A stretch of DNA of 64,000 bases from contig NZ_CP127162.1 of the NCBI RefSeq assembly GCF_030263935.1, positions 1,373,501 to 1,437,500 on the forward strand. The letters are read 5' to 3'. The position numbers and the translations under genes were made by a program. Each line of letters starts with the position of its first letter. The first letter of the stretch is position 1. This stretch comes from Paenibacillus polygoni. GTDB lineage: Bacteria > Bacillota > Bacilli > Paenibacillales > Paenibacillaceae. Positions 17,502 through 25,596 of the stretch are shown piece by piece. The notes beneath the pieces are model-generated. The model was not told where the DNA came from, searched no databases, and was given only the letters and a program-made list of their open reading frames with translations.

Positions 17502-19230
17502 AGGATATATCCTCCTTGCGCTGTGAACGGTAGATATCTTGGTAAACGGAACTTGTTTTCAAAAGTTGTTCATGCGTTCCTTGAGCTGCGATCTTTCCAT
17601 CGTTTAGAACAAGAATCAGATCTGCTTTTGTTACAGAAGAAATACGCTGTGCGATGATAATCTTAGTGATGTTGCTTTTTTGTTGTTCCATCGCTTTTAG
17701 TATGTTAGCTTCTGTCTTGAGATCAACCGCACTCGTACTGTCGTCCAGTATAAGTATCGAAGGATCCGTAACAAGTGCTCTCGCAAGGGAAATTCGTTGT
17801 TTTTGCCCGCCAGACAGATTTACCCCTTTTTGTCCAAGAACCGTGTCATACCCTAGTTCCAACCGTTCAATAAAAGGAGCTGCTTCGGCTGCCTTTGCAG
17901 CGGCCCTGATTTGTTCGTCACTGGCTGAAGGATTGCCGTAGCGGATATTATCCCGAATTGTTCCGCTAAACAGAATTGCTTGCTGCATTACTACGGCAAC
18001 CTTGCTTCTTAGTTCCTCCAGATCATAGTCCTGTACGGGGACACCCCCCACCCGTATTTCACCGCTGTATACTTCGTAAAGTCTTGGAATGAGATGGACA
18101 AGAGTCGTTTTCCCAGCACCCGTCGCTCCAAGGATCGCTACCATTTGACCCGGTTCTGCTTTGAAACTGATATCAGTGAGGACGAGGTCGTCCTCTCGGT
18201 TATGGTAAGAGAAGCTAACATTAGAAAACTCAATAGATCCTTCATGATCACTTGACGCACGTTTTGGATGAACCGGGTTTTCAAGCTCAGAATATGTATT
18301 CAGCACTTCATTTACCCGATCTGCAGATACTTTCGCTCTCGATACAAAAACTAGCATGTTACTTAGCATCAGCATTGACATTAGGAGCTGGGTGACATAG
18401 TTAATAAAAGCGATGAGTTTACCTATTTCAAGACTTCCTTGATAATACTGCAATCCTCCGAACCAGAGCACTGCTACGATACTGGTATTCAGTACAAGCG
18501 TCATCAGCGGCATACTGAGTGCCATCAGCCGGTTAGCCCGAATTGCTGCCTGGGTATAATCGTCATTTGTTTTGTTGAATCGCTGCTCTTCATAATCACT
18601 GCGGACAAAAGCTTTGATGACACGAACACCCGACAAGTTTTCTTGAAGAACAGTGTTTACCTGATCGAGCTTGCTTTGCATTTTCGTAAATAAAGGAAAA
18701 GACCGTTTAGTTAAGAGATAGAGAATGAAGAAAAGTACAGGCACGGAAACGACTAAGATGAACGCTAGATTAGGGCTCAGCATAATGGCCATCACTAAGC
18801 TTCCGATCAGCATCAGCGGCGTACGGACAAAGATTCTTAGAATCATCTGAACAAAAGCTTGCAGCTGTACCACATCATTCGTTAAACGAGTAATGAGCGA
18901 GCCGGTTTTTCGTTCATCCAAATTGCGAAAAGAAAAGGATTGGATCTGTTCGAATAATCGAATTCGTAGATCTTTTCCAAAATGCTGTGCAGCTATGCTC
19001 GAAAAAATCGTACAGCCGGCTCCGCCTACTAGACCAATCAGCGCGACAACGATCATAAAGAGCCCGGTTTCCTGAATATGACCAAGGTTATTTTTTGTTA
19101 TCCCTTCATCTATGATACTTGCCATGAGCCTGGGCTGAAGCAAATCCATAGAAACTTCGAGCATCATAAGCAGAGGAGCGAGTAAGCTCGCTGCCCAGTA
19201 GGGTTTGAGAAAAGGAAGTAGTTTCTTCAT
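17494..19230 (-). CDS. ABC exporter half-transporter, degenerate-site subunit
   Basis: This first gene of the pair encodes a six-helix membrane domain and an ATPase domain. Walker A is GATGAGKTT and the signature LSGGQKQ is canonical. Walker B reads ILILDD, so the catalytic Glu is replaced by Asp, and the H-loop reads IAQRISS, with Gln replacing His. These substitutions mark the non-hydrolysing site of heterodimeric exporters. I prefer the ATG at 19230 (MKKLLPFLKPYWAASLL), preceded by AAAGGTG; the frame extends to 19290 without a ribosome binding site. Length is about 578 residues, normal for a half-exporter. Confidence 0.9.
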   Translation of the reverse strand: MKKLLPFLKPYWAASLLAPLLMMLEVSMDLLQPRLMASIIDEGITKNNLGHIQETGLFMIVVALIGLVGGAGCTIFSSIAAQHFGKDLRIRLFEQIQSFSFRNLDERKTGSLITRLTNDVVQLQAFVQMILRIFVRTPLMLIGSLVMAIMLSPNLAFILVVSVPVLFFILYLLTKRSFPLFTKMQSKLDQVNTVLQENLSGVRVIKAFVRSDYEEQRFNKTNDDYTQAAIRANRLMALSMPLMTLVLNTSIVAVLWFGGLQYYQGSLEIGKLIAFINYVTQLLMSMLMLSNMLVFVSRAKVSADRVNEVLNTYSELENPVHPKRASSDHEGSIEFSNVSFSYHNREDDLVLTDISFKAEPGQMVAILGATGAGKTTLVHLIPRLYEVYSGEIRVGGVPVQDYDLEELRSKVAVVMQQAILFSGTIRDNIRYGNPSASDEQIRAAAKAAEAAPFIERLELGYDTVLGQKGVNLSGGQKQRISLARALVTDPSILILDDSTSAVDLKTEANILKAMEQQKSNITKIIIAQRISSVTKADLILVLNDGKIAAQGTHEQLLKTSSVYQDIYRSQRKEDISYV

Positions 19231-19622
19231 TGAAATAAGGACACCTTTCGTAAGTGAGATAGAGGGACAAAGTTTTAATAAGTGAATCAATATTGTAATT
19301 CATTACAGCAACTACAGATATGTATGGAGTGAATTCAAGTAAGCTTGTTTTTAACTTAAAGGCACGACGGAAAAATTGTCAAATCATTCCTGACAGGACT
19401 AAGATGCAAGAATTATATGTTCCAAACGTACTGTTTTCCATTGGATTAACTTTAATATTATTTTATATTTAGAATAAAAAAGCGTTTACAGAGTTTACTA
19501 GTTAGGTTTATTATGTAATTGATAGAAAGAAGATAGCAAGCAGGATTTATATTTTAATTAATTCATTAAAAATAGGGAACACGCACAGAACCATTCATTT
19601 CAATAAGGTGGAGGTTATTATT
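19231..19622. other. Intergenic region between ABC exporter and abfA
   Basis: The region carries the divergent upstream sequences of the exporter operon and abfA. The abfA promoter and cre-like box (19477-19514) and the abfA ribosome binding site (19605-19614) are the only elements I can support. The rest is AT-rich with no small gene. Confidence 0.5.
19477..19514 (+). promoter_or_regulatory. abfA promoter with overlapping cre-like box
   Basis: TTTACA (19485-19490) and TATTAT (19509-19514) are 18 bases apart. The reverse strand of 19477-19490, TGTAAACGCTTTTT, matches 12 of 14 positions of the CcpA consensus and overlaps the -35 box, so CcpA would repress when preferred sugars are present. 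Confidence 0.55.
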
Positions 19623-21116
19623 ATGGTAAAAGTTCTTGTACATACGGAGACACGAAAAAGCCAAATCAACAAAAATATCTATGGTCAATTTTCTGAACAT
19701 TTAGGACGTTGTGTTTATGAAGGAATATGGGTGGGGGAAGATTCGCCCATTCCAAATACGGACGGCATCCGAAATGATGTAATAGAAGCATTGAAACAAC
19801 TAAAAGTACCTGTACTGCGCTGGCCAGGCGGCTGTTTTGCTGACGAGTACCACTGGGAAGATGGAATTGGTCCTCGTGAGAATCGTCCGCGTATGCTTAA
19901 CACCCACTGGGGCGGAGTAGAAGAGAATAACCACTTTGGTACGCATGAATTTATGAGACTCTGTGAACTGATTGGGGCAGAACCTTATATTTGTGGTAAT
20001 GTCGGCAGCGGTACAGTGTATGAAATGCAGCAATGGGTAGAATACATGAATAACGGCGGACAGTCGCCAATGGCAAGTCTTCGTGCACAGAACGGTCAAG
20101 AAGAACCGTGGAACGTGAAGTATTTTGGAGTAGGTAATGAAAGCTGGGGCTGCGGCGGGAACATGCGTCCTGAATATTACGCTGATCTGTATCGCAGATA
20201 TTCCACTTATGTGCGTAATTACAGTGCTGAGCCGGTATATAAAATTGCTTGCGGACCTAATACAGCAGACTATCACTGGACAGAAGTTCTTATGCGGGAA
20301 GCTCATCATCTCATGAATGGACTTAGTCTTCACTATTACACGACAGGTACGGGTATATGGGAGAAGAAAGGCAGTGCTACTGGATTCACAAGTGAAGAAT
20401 GGTTTACAACACTGAAAGCTACTCTATACATGGAAGAGCTGATTGTAAAACATTCGGCTATTATGGATAAATATGATCCAGACAAAAAAGTAGGACTGAT
20501 CATTGATGAATGGGGAACTTGGTTTGAAGTAGAGCCAGGAACAAATCCAGGATTCTTATATCAACAAAATACAGTTCGCGATGCGCTCGTAGCGGGAATT
20601 AACCTGAACTTATTCCATGAACATTCCGATCGTGTAACGATGACGAATATTGCACAGATCGTGAATGTCCTTCAAGCAATGATTCTAACGGAAGGTGCTA
20701 ATATGGTACTGACACCGACATATCATGTGTTTGATATGTATAAAGTTCACCAGGATGCACATTTGCTTGAGTCTCAATATGTAAGTCCATCTTATAAAAT
20801 GGGTGACGAAGAAATTCCGCAGCTCAGCCTATCTTCTTCTGTAGATCATGAAGGGCATATTCATGTATCTGCTTGTAATCTCAGCCATGCAGATTCCTTG
20901 AATGTAGAACTTGATCTGCAAGGGATTGAAGACGCTGTGGTAAGCGGCCAAGTGCTGGTTTCATCTGATAAGCTCGATGCACATAACTCGTTTGATAACC
21001 CGGCTCAGGTTGCACCGAAAGAACTTCAAGGAATCACAGCAGAGAAAGGAAACGTTAGTTTCACACTGCCTGCTGCTTCCGTAGCAGTAATTAAGATTGT
21101 GCCAAAGAAAGGCTAA
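19623..21116 (+). CDS. abfA: Alpha-L-arabinofuranosidase, GH51
   Basis: The enzyme removes terminal arabinofuranosyl groups from arabinan and arabinoxylan oligosaccharides. There is no signal peptide, so it acts on imported oligomers in the cytosol. The 497-residue protein has the GH51 TIM barrel with acid/base Glu173 in GNESWG and nucleophile Glu296 in IIDEWGTW, followed by the C-terminal beta domain. [19 protein letters not shown] near residue 70 is a strong family marker. AAGGTGGAGG lies just before the ATG at 19623; an upstream GTG at 19608 falls inside that site and is rejected. The DUF6171 gene follows after nine bases. Confidence 0.95.
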   Translation: MVKVLVHTETRKSQINKNIYGQFSEHLGRCVYEGIWVGEDSPIPNTDGIRNDVIEALKQLKVPVLRWPGGCFADEYHWEDGIGPRENRPRMLNTHWGGVEENNHFGTHEFMRLCELIGAEPYICGNVGSGTVYEMQQWVEYMNNGGQSPMASLRAQNGQEEPWNVKYFGVGNESWGCGGNMRPEYYADLYRRYSTYVRNYSAEPVYKIACGPNTADYHWTEVLMREAHHLMNGLSLHYYTTGTGIWEKKGSATGFTSEEWFTTLKATLYMEELIVKHSAIMDKYDPDKKVGLIIDEWGTWFEVEPGTNPGFLYQQNTVRDALVAGINLNLFHEHSDRVTMTNIAQIVNVLQAMILTEGANMVLTPTYHVFDMYKVHQDAHLLESQYVSPSYKMGDEEIPQLSLSSSVDHEGHIHVSACNLSHADSLNVELDLQGIEDAVVSGQVLVSSDKLDAHNSFDNPAQVAPKELQGITAEKGNVSFTLPAASVAVIKIVPKKG

Positions 21117-21125
21117 GGGAAGAGG

Positions 21126-21407
21126 ATGACAACAAGAGCTGATAACGAATGCAAAGGTTGTACGGCAAGTGTGCATGTCAGCGAATCACAACTTGCCGTT
21201 ATGGAACAGTCTACTGTTACATCTGAGCAAGGAATGTCAGAGCAGGCTGCTCAGGAACTGTACAAAGAGCGTTTAGCAATCTGCCGTACATGTGATGGAT
21301 TCAAATACGGAACCACTTGCAAATACTGTGGATGTCTCATTCCTTTGAAAGCCAAGGTAGCCAGCGCTACCTGTCCCTATCCTTTTGAACCGAAATGGCT
21401 TAGGTAA
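21126..21407 (+). CDS. DUF6171-like cysteine-rich small protein
   Basis: The 93-residue cytosolic protein has a C-terminal cysteine cluster, CRTCDGFKYGTTCKYCGCL followed by CPYPFEP, resembling a small zinc-binding domain of the DUF6171 kind. A further Cys pair sits near the N-terminus. Function is unknown. The ATG is nine bases after the abfA stop, with GGGAAGAGG across the junction, so it is probably cotranscribed with abfA. That linkage may be incidental, as the family occurs in other contexts. A terminator follows. Confidence 0.75.
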   Translation: MTTRADNECKGCTASVHVSESQLAVMEQSTVTSEQGMSEQAAQELYKERLAICRTCDGFKYGTTCKYCGCLIPLKAKVASATCPYPFEPKWLR

Positions 21408-21440
21408 TGAATGAAGAATGTAGAATGATAAATGATAATG

Positions 21441-21475
21441 AAAGCATCTTCCTTTCTGAGGAAGGTGCTTTTCTT
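21441..21475 (+). terminator. Terminator after the DUF6171 gene
   Basis: AAAGCATCTTCC (21441-21452) pairs with GGAAGGTGCTTT (21460-21471) with one wobble pair, followed by TTCTT. It ends the abfA transcript. Confidence 0.8.
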
Positions 21476-21554
21476 ACATGAAAAGATACTGTGTTACTCT
21501 ATAGTAGAGAGTAGCTTAATTGAAATTCATTTCTATAGAAAAGAGGAACTTCCT

Positions 21555-22136
21555 ATGAAAATTGCTTTTGTTGTCTTTGACGGAATTACGTTTCTGGATT
21601 TTGCTGGATTTTATGATGTAATTACAAGACTTGCGTATTTTCCTGAAACGAAAAATACGACATGGGACATATGCGGAATGCAAGAGGAAGTAACGGATGA
21701 ACTTGGAATGACAATGAAGGTTACTAAGGTGAAACCAGATCTTTCTTCTTATGATATGCTGTTTGTTCCCGGAGGGATCGGGACGAGAAAGCTTCAATAC
21801 GATCATGATTTTACCCAGTGGCTGAAGAGTGCAGAGAAAGTTAAATTTAAAATTTCTGTATGCACAGGCTCGTTATTGCTTGGTGCAGCAGGTTTTCTTC
21901 AAGATAAGAGAGCGACCACCCATCCAATGCATTATGATTTGCTAGTCCCTTATTGTGCGGAAGTGGTGAAATGTCGCCTTGTTCGAGACGGCAATATATT
22001 TACCGGCGGCGGTGTAGCCACATCCATTGATTTGGGCCTCTATATTGTAAGCCTGTTTCTTAAAGAAGAAGAGGTGCACAATATTCGTAAGCAAATGGAT
22101 TATCCTTATCGTCATCACGATATCATTACCATCTAA
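21555..22136 (+). CDS. DJ-1/PfpI-family protein
   Basis: The 193-residue protein has the DJ-1/PfpI (class I glutamine amidotransferase-like) fold. It begins MKIAFVVFDGITFLDFAGFYD, has LFVPGGIG near residue 70 and the nucleophile elbow SVCTGSLLLGAAG, with the reactive Cys at about residue 100. This subgroup includes isonitrile hydratases and AraC-regulator sensor domains, but this copy has no DNA-binding domain. The start at 21555 has GAGGA upstream; the frame continues to 21432 but that extension overlaps the preceding terminator. Substrate is unknown. Confidence 0.85.
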   Translation: MKIAFVVFDGITFLDFAGFYDVITRLAYFPETKNTTWDICGMQEEVTDELGMTMKVTKVKPDLSSYDMLFVPGGIGTRKLQYDHDFTQWLKSAEKVKFKISVCTGSLLLGAAGFLQDKRATTHPMHYDLLVPYCAEVVKCRLVRDGNIFTGGGVATSIDLGLYIVSLFLKEEEVHNIRKQMDYPYRHHDIITI

Positions 22137-22184
22137 CAATAGTGGACGATGAGAAAGTTCTGAAAATAGACTAAGGTTGAAGAG

Positions 22185-22219
22185 ATGCTTCTTTTGTATA
22201 TACAAAAGGAGCATTTTTT
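22185..22219. terminator. Terminator after the DJ-1/PfpI gene
   Basis: ATGCTTCTTTTGTA and its partner TACAAAAGGAGCAT (22185-22214) form a long stem with minimal loop, followed by TTTTTT. Confidence 0.88.
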
Positions 22220-22313
22220 ATAGATACCAAGTAGATCGAGATACGAAACTGCTAGACATATTTTTGGGAAATACAGTAAAATAATGGGATTAGAATAAAG
22301 GGGTGCAGCTGAT

Positions 22314-23036
22314 ATGTCTTTTGAAAAAGTGCTTGATCAGGGGTATGTTCGTCTAGTGAATCATATGGGGTCGGATCTGACCATAGTGAATGCGGCAAGA
22401 GTATCTTATGCCAAAGAGTCAGTAGAACTCACGGAGAGAGACATGAAACTGATACGGTTCCTAGCAAGAGAAGGTCATACTTCTCCTTTTCGTCACGTAA
22501 TGCTTCAATATGAAATTTACGCACCCTTAATGGTCGCTAGACAGTGGTGGAAATACATAGTCGGCTCAAGTCATATGGAAGGTACAGGTGATAGCCTTGA
22601 TGCGTGGAATGAGTCGAGTCGCAGATACATAACAGAAGAACCTGAATTCTATATTCCAAATCATCAGGAGTGGAGAGGAGCACCCGCGCATTCAAAACAA
22701 GGGAGCGGAGACGTGCTTCCAGGAGAGCAGGGTGCGAAACTAAGTGCAGAGTTACTGGAGTATGTAGAACTGGGTATAAAAAAATATGAAGCAGCCCTGG
22801 AATCAGGGGTATGTGCTGAACAAGCAAGGCTTTTTCTCCCATCTTACGGGATGTATATTCGCTGGTACTGGACAGCTTCGCTGCAATCGGTATGTCATTT
22901 TTTGAATCAGCGGCTTATGCATGATGCCCAGCAGGAGATCCAAGCGTACGCGAAAGCAATTCTATCCTTAAGTGAACCACTGTTCCCGGTAGCAATAAAT
23001 GAGATGGTGCATGTTAAGGAAGAAACATTAATATAG
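22314..23036 (+). CDS. thyX: Flavin-dependent thymidylate synthase
   Basis: The 240-residue protein methylates dUMP to dTMP using methylenetetrahydrofolate and FAD. ThyX features are present: N-terminal NAARVSYAK, GHTSPFRHVMLQYEI, the NESSRRY motif (matching NExSxRY) and the C-terminal LNQRLMHDAQQEIQAYA helix. The usual RHRxxS part of the ThyX motif is replaced by RQWWKY, followed by about 16 residues (IVGSSHMEGTGDSLDA) before NESSRRY. This is a variant active-site loop rather than an obvious defect, since the rest is intact. AAAGGGG precedes the ATG. The gene is monocistronic or heads a unit with the GNAT gene 41 bases downstream. Confidence 0.88.
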   Translation: MSFEKVLDQGYVRLVNHMGSDLTIVNAARVSYAKESVELTERDMKLIRFLAREGHTSPFRHVMLQYEIYAPLMVARQWWKYIVGSSHMEGTGDSLDAWNESSRRYITEEPEFYIPNHQEWRGAPAHSKQGSGDVLPGEQGAKLSAELLEYVELGIKKYEAALESGVCAEQARLFLPSYGMYIRWYWTASLQSVCHFLNQRLMHDAQQEIQAYAKAILSLSEPLFPVAINEMVHVKEETLI

Positions 23037-23077
23037 AAAAGAGCATAACCTAAATGAGTGGCAGGAGGTAACGAACC

Positions 23078-23515
23078 TTGGAATACCGTAAGATGGATGT
23101 CCGCGATTATGAGCAGTGTATTGCTTTATGGAGAAGAACGGAAGGCATGAGCATCAGCAATGCAGATTCCAGGGAAGCCATAGAAAGTTATTTGGAACGT
23201 AATGAAGGATTCAGTTATGTAGCTGTTCAGAATGAAGATATCATAGGGACTCTGTTGGCAGGCCATGACGGAAGAAGAGGCTATCTATACCATTTGGCAG
23301 TCAAGCCAGAATACCGGGGACAAGGGATTGCTAAAATCCTTGTACAGTCTTGTCTGGACCGGCTTCGAGACGCAGGGATCGAGAGAGCTCATATTATGGT
23401 GATGGGTTCCAATGAGAGTGGCCAATCATTCTGGACGGGTCTTGGATGGACACGGCGCGGAGATATTTTGATATGTTCCCGGGATATTCATATGAATCCT
23501 GTAGGACAGGGATGA
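23078..23515 (+). CDS. GNAT N-acetyltransferase
   Basis: The 145-residue GNAT protein starts with TTG, well supported by AGGAGGT. Motif A is clear at about residues 70-90 (YHLAVKPEYRGQGIAKILV), and the C-terminal MGSNESGQSFWTGLGWTRRG shows the usual Asn and aromatic positions of motif B. The size and sequence resemble the YpeA/RimI-like single-domain acetyltransferases. Substrate is unknown. Confidence 0.87.
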   Translation: MEYRKMDVRDYEQCIALWRRTEGMSISNADSREAIESYLERNEGFSYVAVQNEDIIGTLLAGHDGRRGYLYHLAVKPEYRGQGIAKILVQSCLDRLRDAGIERAHIMVMGSNESGQSFWTGLGWTRRGDILICSRDIHMNPVGQG

Positions 23516-23555
23516 CGTCAACAATTTTTTAAGTAGGATAGGGAGGCTGACAGTG

Positions 23556-23900
23556 ATGAACAAGATAGATTACAATGGGCGAATCTTTACGTCATGGGAG
23601 AATTCCGGCAATGGGGAGGTCAATCGAGAGACACTTTTTCATTATTTTCAGGACGGAAACCTCGTGTGGGCTAATTATGCAGGAGGCGGTATTATAGCAG
23701 GCCATCTGATTGCAACAATGGGGGACGACGGGGCTTTAGATATGCGTTATCATCATGTTAATGAAAAGAATGAGATCATGACAGGGATATGCACTTCTAC
23801 TCCCGAATTACTTGAGAACGGAAAAATACGCCTCCATGAAGAATGGACATGGACAAGCGGAGACCGGTCAAGCGGGCGCTCTATACTGCAAGAAGTCTGA
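23556..23900 (+). CDS. Small conserved protein of unknown function
   Basis: GTG (23553) and ATG (23556) are adjacent in-frame starts after GGGAGG; I use the ATG. The 114-residue product is beta-rich, with repeating aromatic and Gly-rich turns (FHYFQDGNLVWANYAGGGI, ALDMRYHHVN, HEEWTWTSGDRSSGRS). This pattern is typical of a small barrel repeated in a family often labelled N-acetylglutamate synthase in genome records. No acetyltransferase motif is present, so I do not use that name. It sits between the GNAT and SdpI-like genes and may be cotranscribed. Confidence 0.7.
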   Translation: MNKIDYNGRIFTSWENSGNGEVNRETLFHYFQDGNLVWANYAGGGIIAGHLIATMGDDGALDMRYHHVNEKNEIMTGICTSTPELLENGKIRLHEEWTWTSGDRSSGRSILQEV

Positions 23901-23935
23901 AGGTGATTGTATTGTTGTATTAGAAGGAGGCAGCC

Positions 23936-24268
23936 ATGGATTTGGATAATCTGGTCGTGTTCAGTTTTGTAGGGATCCTCTTCGTTATCATCGGTGTGAT
24001 AATGAAATGGAAGCCTCCAAAGCGAATAAACAGCTTGTTTGGATATCGAACCCATCGGTCAACTCAGAATCAACGAATGTGGGAAGAAGCGAATCGTTAT
24101 AGTGCGATGTGGATGATTTATGTTGGGATTTTTTTTATAATCATTGGATTGATCGTTGCTAAATTTGTTCAAGGTATCCAGGGACTTGGTATTTTGGTAG
24201 GCGTTTTTTTGACTGTTCATCTCCTTGTATTTGTCATGGTGGAGAGAAGGTTAAAGGAATTGGAATAA
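23936..24268 (+). CDS. SdpI/YfhL-like membrane protein
   Basis: The 110-residue protein has three hydrophobic segments (about 8-25, 58-77 and 80-102) and the family signature GYRTHRSTQNQRMWEEANRYS between the first two. That signature is the SdpI C-terminal-domain type. SdpI gives Bacillus subtilis immunity to the SdpC toxin, but most short homologues have no known role, and no sdpC-like toxin gene is visible here. AGAAGGAGG precedes the ATG. Confidence 0.82.
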   Translation: MDLDNLVVFSFVGILFVIIGVIMKWKPPKRINSLFGYRTHRSTQNQRMWEEANRYSAMWMIYVGIFFIIIGLIVAKFVQGIQGLGILVGVFLTVHLLVFVMVERRLKELE

Positions 24269-24378
24269 TACATGGAAATCCAACTACAACCGATTATACA
24301 GTGAAAGTAAATGTTAGAAAAACCGAACTATTTCAGTGTTTATAAACAAAACGTATGCATTTACAATATAAGGGTATT

Positions 24379-24412
24379 AAGAAGTTGTGCGGCCTGCATA
24401 ACTTCTTTTTTA
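24379..24412 (+). terminator. Terminator downstream of the SdpI-like gene
   Basis: AAGAAGTTGTGC (24379-24390) pairs with GCATAACTTCTT (24396-24407) with one wobble pair and is followed by a T run. Confidence 0.8.
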
Positions 24413-24633
24413 TTCCATATAAACTACGAATTAGGAGTAAAAATTAGCAAGTCAGCAGTAAAATTGAAATTCATAAATATTTTTTTGGAAAATCAAACTA
24501 TTTCCTCTTAAAGCTTGTTATTATAGTACTGAACGTTGTTTTATCTGAATTCTGAATAGAAAATGTGAGTTAGTAAAGCGGATAAAATCCGCTGTGAAAT
24601 AGGAAGGATGAACGGAAGTTTCCTGTGAGAAAT

Positions 24634-24795
24634 ATGGAAAATATCTTCTTAACGGATGCCCGTCAGATCGGAGTTACGGCAGCTCAGAAAGCAGAGATTA
24701 TCCATTGTTAATTTTTTGACCAAATGGTGTCATTAAAAGCAAAAGGCGAACATCGGGTAGGTTATGATTCTGTGCTTCATTTGAGAACATGGTAA
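24634..24795 (+). pseudogene. Possible gene remnant with in-frame stop
   Basis: An ATG at 24634 opens 25 codons ending at TAA (24709-24711). The same frame then continues for 27 codons (FFDQMVSLKAKGEHRVGYDSV and onward) to TAA at 24793. The codon content before and after the stop looks alike and helical, suggesting one small gene with a nonsense change, or a fragment of a larger one. There is no clear ribosome binding site. I recognise no family; chance is a real alternative. Confidence 0.25.
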
Positions 24796-24902
24796 GAGCT
24801 GGATTGGGGCAAGCTATTCCTGATCAACCATTCATTGTAAGAAGTGAGTATACGCAATAAAACCAAAATGAGTAAGCGGACTGTACTGAAGGAGGAATAG
24901 TG

Positions 24903-25379
24903 ATGATGATATCCTACAACCATGAATCCATCGAGTATCACACAACTACAGGAGGAATAATTATTCAGAATGGCAAAGTTCTTCTGCAAAGAGAACAAAA
25001 CCAGCCGTATTGGTTTTTACCAGGCGGAAGTGTAGAAGCAGATGATACACCTGAGTATACAATCGCTAAGATGATATATGAACAGCTTGGTGTGCCTGTA
25101 ATTCAAGAGCAGCAAGTATGGATGATTGAGAATATTGTCGATCTACCATTGGGGCCCAATATGCGGATTCATGAGACGGGAATGTTCTTCGTTCTGGAAC
25201 TTCCATACCCACATCCGATCTTCAATCAAGATGGTGAATTTACAGGTACAAATAAAGAATATAGGTATAAATGGATTGATCTTGATGTTCTTCGGCAGCA
25301 CCATGTTGTTCCGGAATTTGTCGTTCCCGAGCTTCATGTGCTGGAAATTGGAAAGGGTGTCAAGCATATCGTGAGCTAG
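24903..25379 (+). CDS. Nudix-fold protein with degenerate Nudix box
   Basis: AAGGAGGAA precedes a run of in-frame starts (GTG 24900, ATG 24903 and 24906). The 158-residue protein has the Nudix fold (TGGIIIQNGKVLLQRE, YWFLPGGSVE, YRYKWIDLDVLRQHHVVPEF). The box reads GGSVEADDTPEYTIAKMIYEQLGV, where the consensus Gx5E has Asp, RE is KM, and EE is EQ. Key metal-binding glutamates are therefore missing, so catalysis is probably changed or lost. It could be a binding protein or use another site. A terminator follows. Confidence 0.8.
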   Translation: MMISYNHESIEYHTTTGGIIIQNGKVLLQREQNQPYWFLPGGSVEADDTPEYTIAKMIYEQLGVPVIQEQQVWMIENIVDLPLGPNMRIHETGMFFVLELPYPHPIFNQDGEFTGTNKEYRYKWIDLDVLRQHHVVPEFVVPELHVLEIGKGVKHIVS

Positions 25380-25472
25380 TATTCATCGAAAATATCTCTG
25401 TTCTTTATGAGTTTGAGCAGGGAGCATACATATGCTAAGTCTTACAAATGAAAAAATAGGATGGATCTCATG

Positions 25473-25502
25473 AAAACCTGAGTTCGTACTCAGGTTTTTT
25501 TA
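25473..25502. terminator. Terminator after the Nudix-like gene
   Basis: AAAACCTGAGT and ACTCAGGTTTTTTT form an 11-base perfect stem with a four-base loop and a seven-T run. Confidence 0.92.
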
Positions 25503-25596
25503 TGTCTTAAAATAACAGATGACTTTGCATCTTTTCGTCTGAAAAGGTATTGTAGAAAGTAATGTGAAAAGGTAAGTATGGAGGGAACCAGGGGAC

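Larger units (their letters stand above)
24269..24902. other. Gene-poor stretch with a terminator and a broken ORF
   Basis: This stretch of about 630 bases holds a terminator (24379-24412) and a small interrupted reading frame (24634-24795). The rest is AT-rich and shows no complete gene, RNA fold or repeat that I can support. It may be decayed coding sequence. Confidence 0.45.

Noticed and set aside
23556..23900. Annotation as N-acetylglutamate synthase
   Set aside because: Records of similar proteins carry this name, but there is no acetyl-CoA motif or amino-acid kinase domain. The protein is a small beta-rich unknown.
23936..24268. SdpI-like protein as immunity part of a toxin system
   Set aside because: No sdpABC-like genes or signal-bearing toxin ORF nearby; single SdpI-like proteins are common without toxins.
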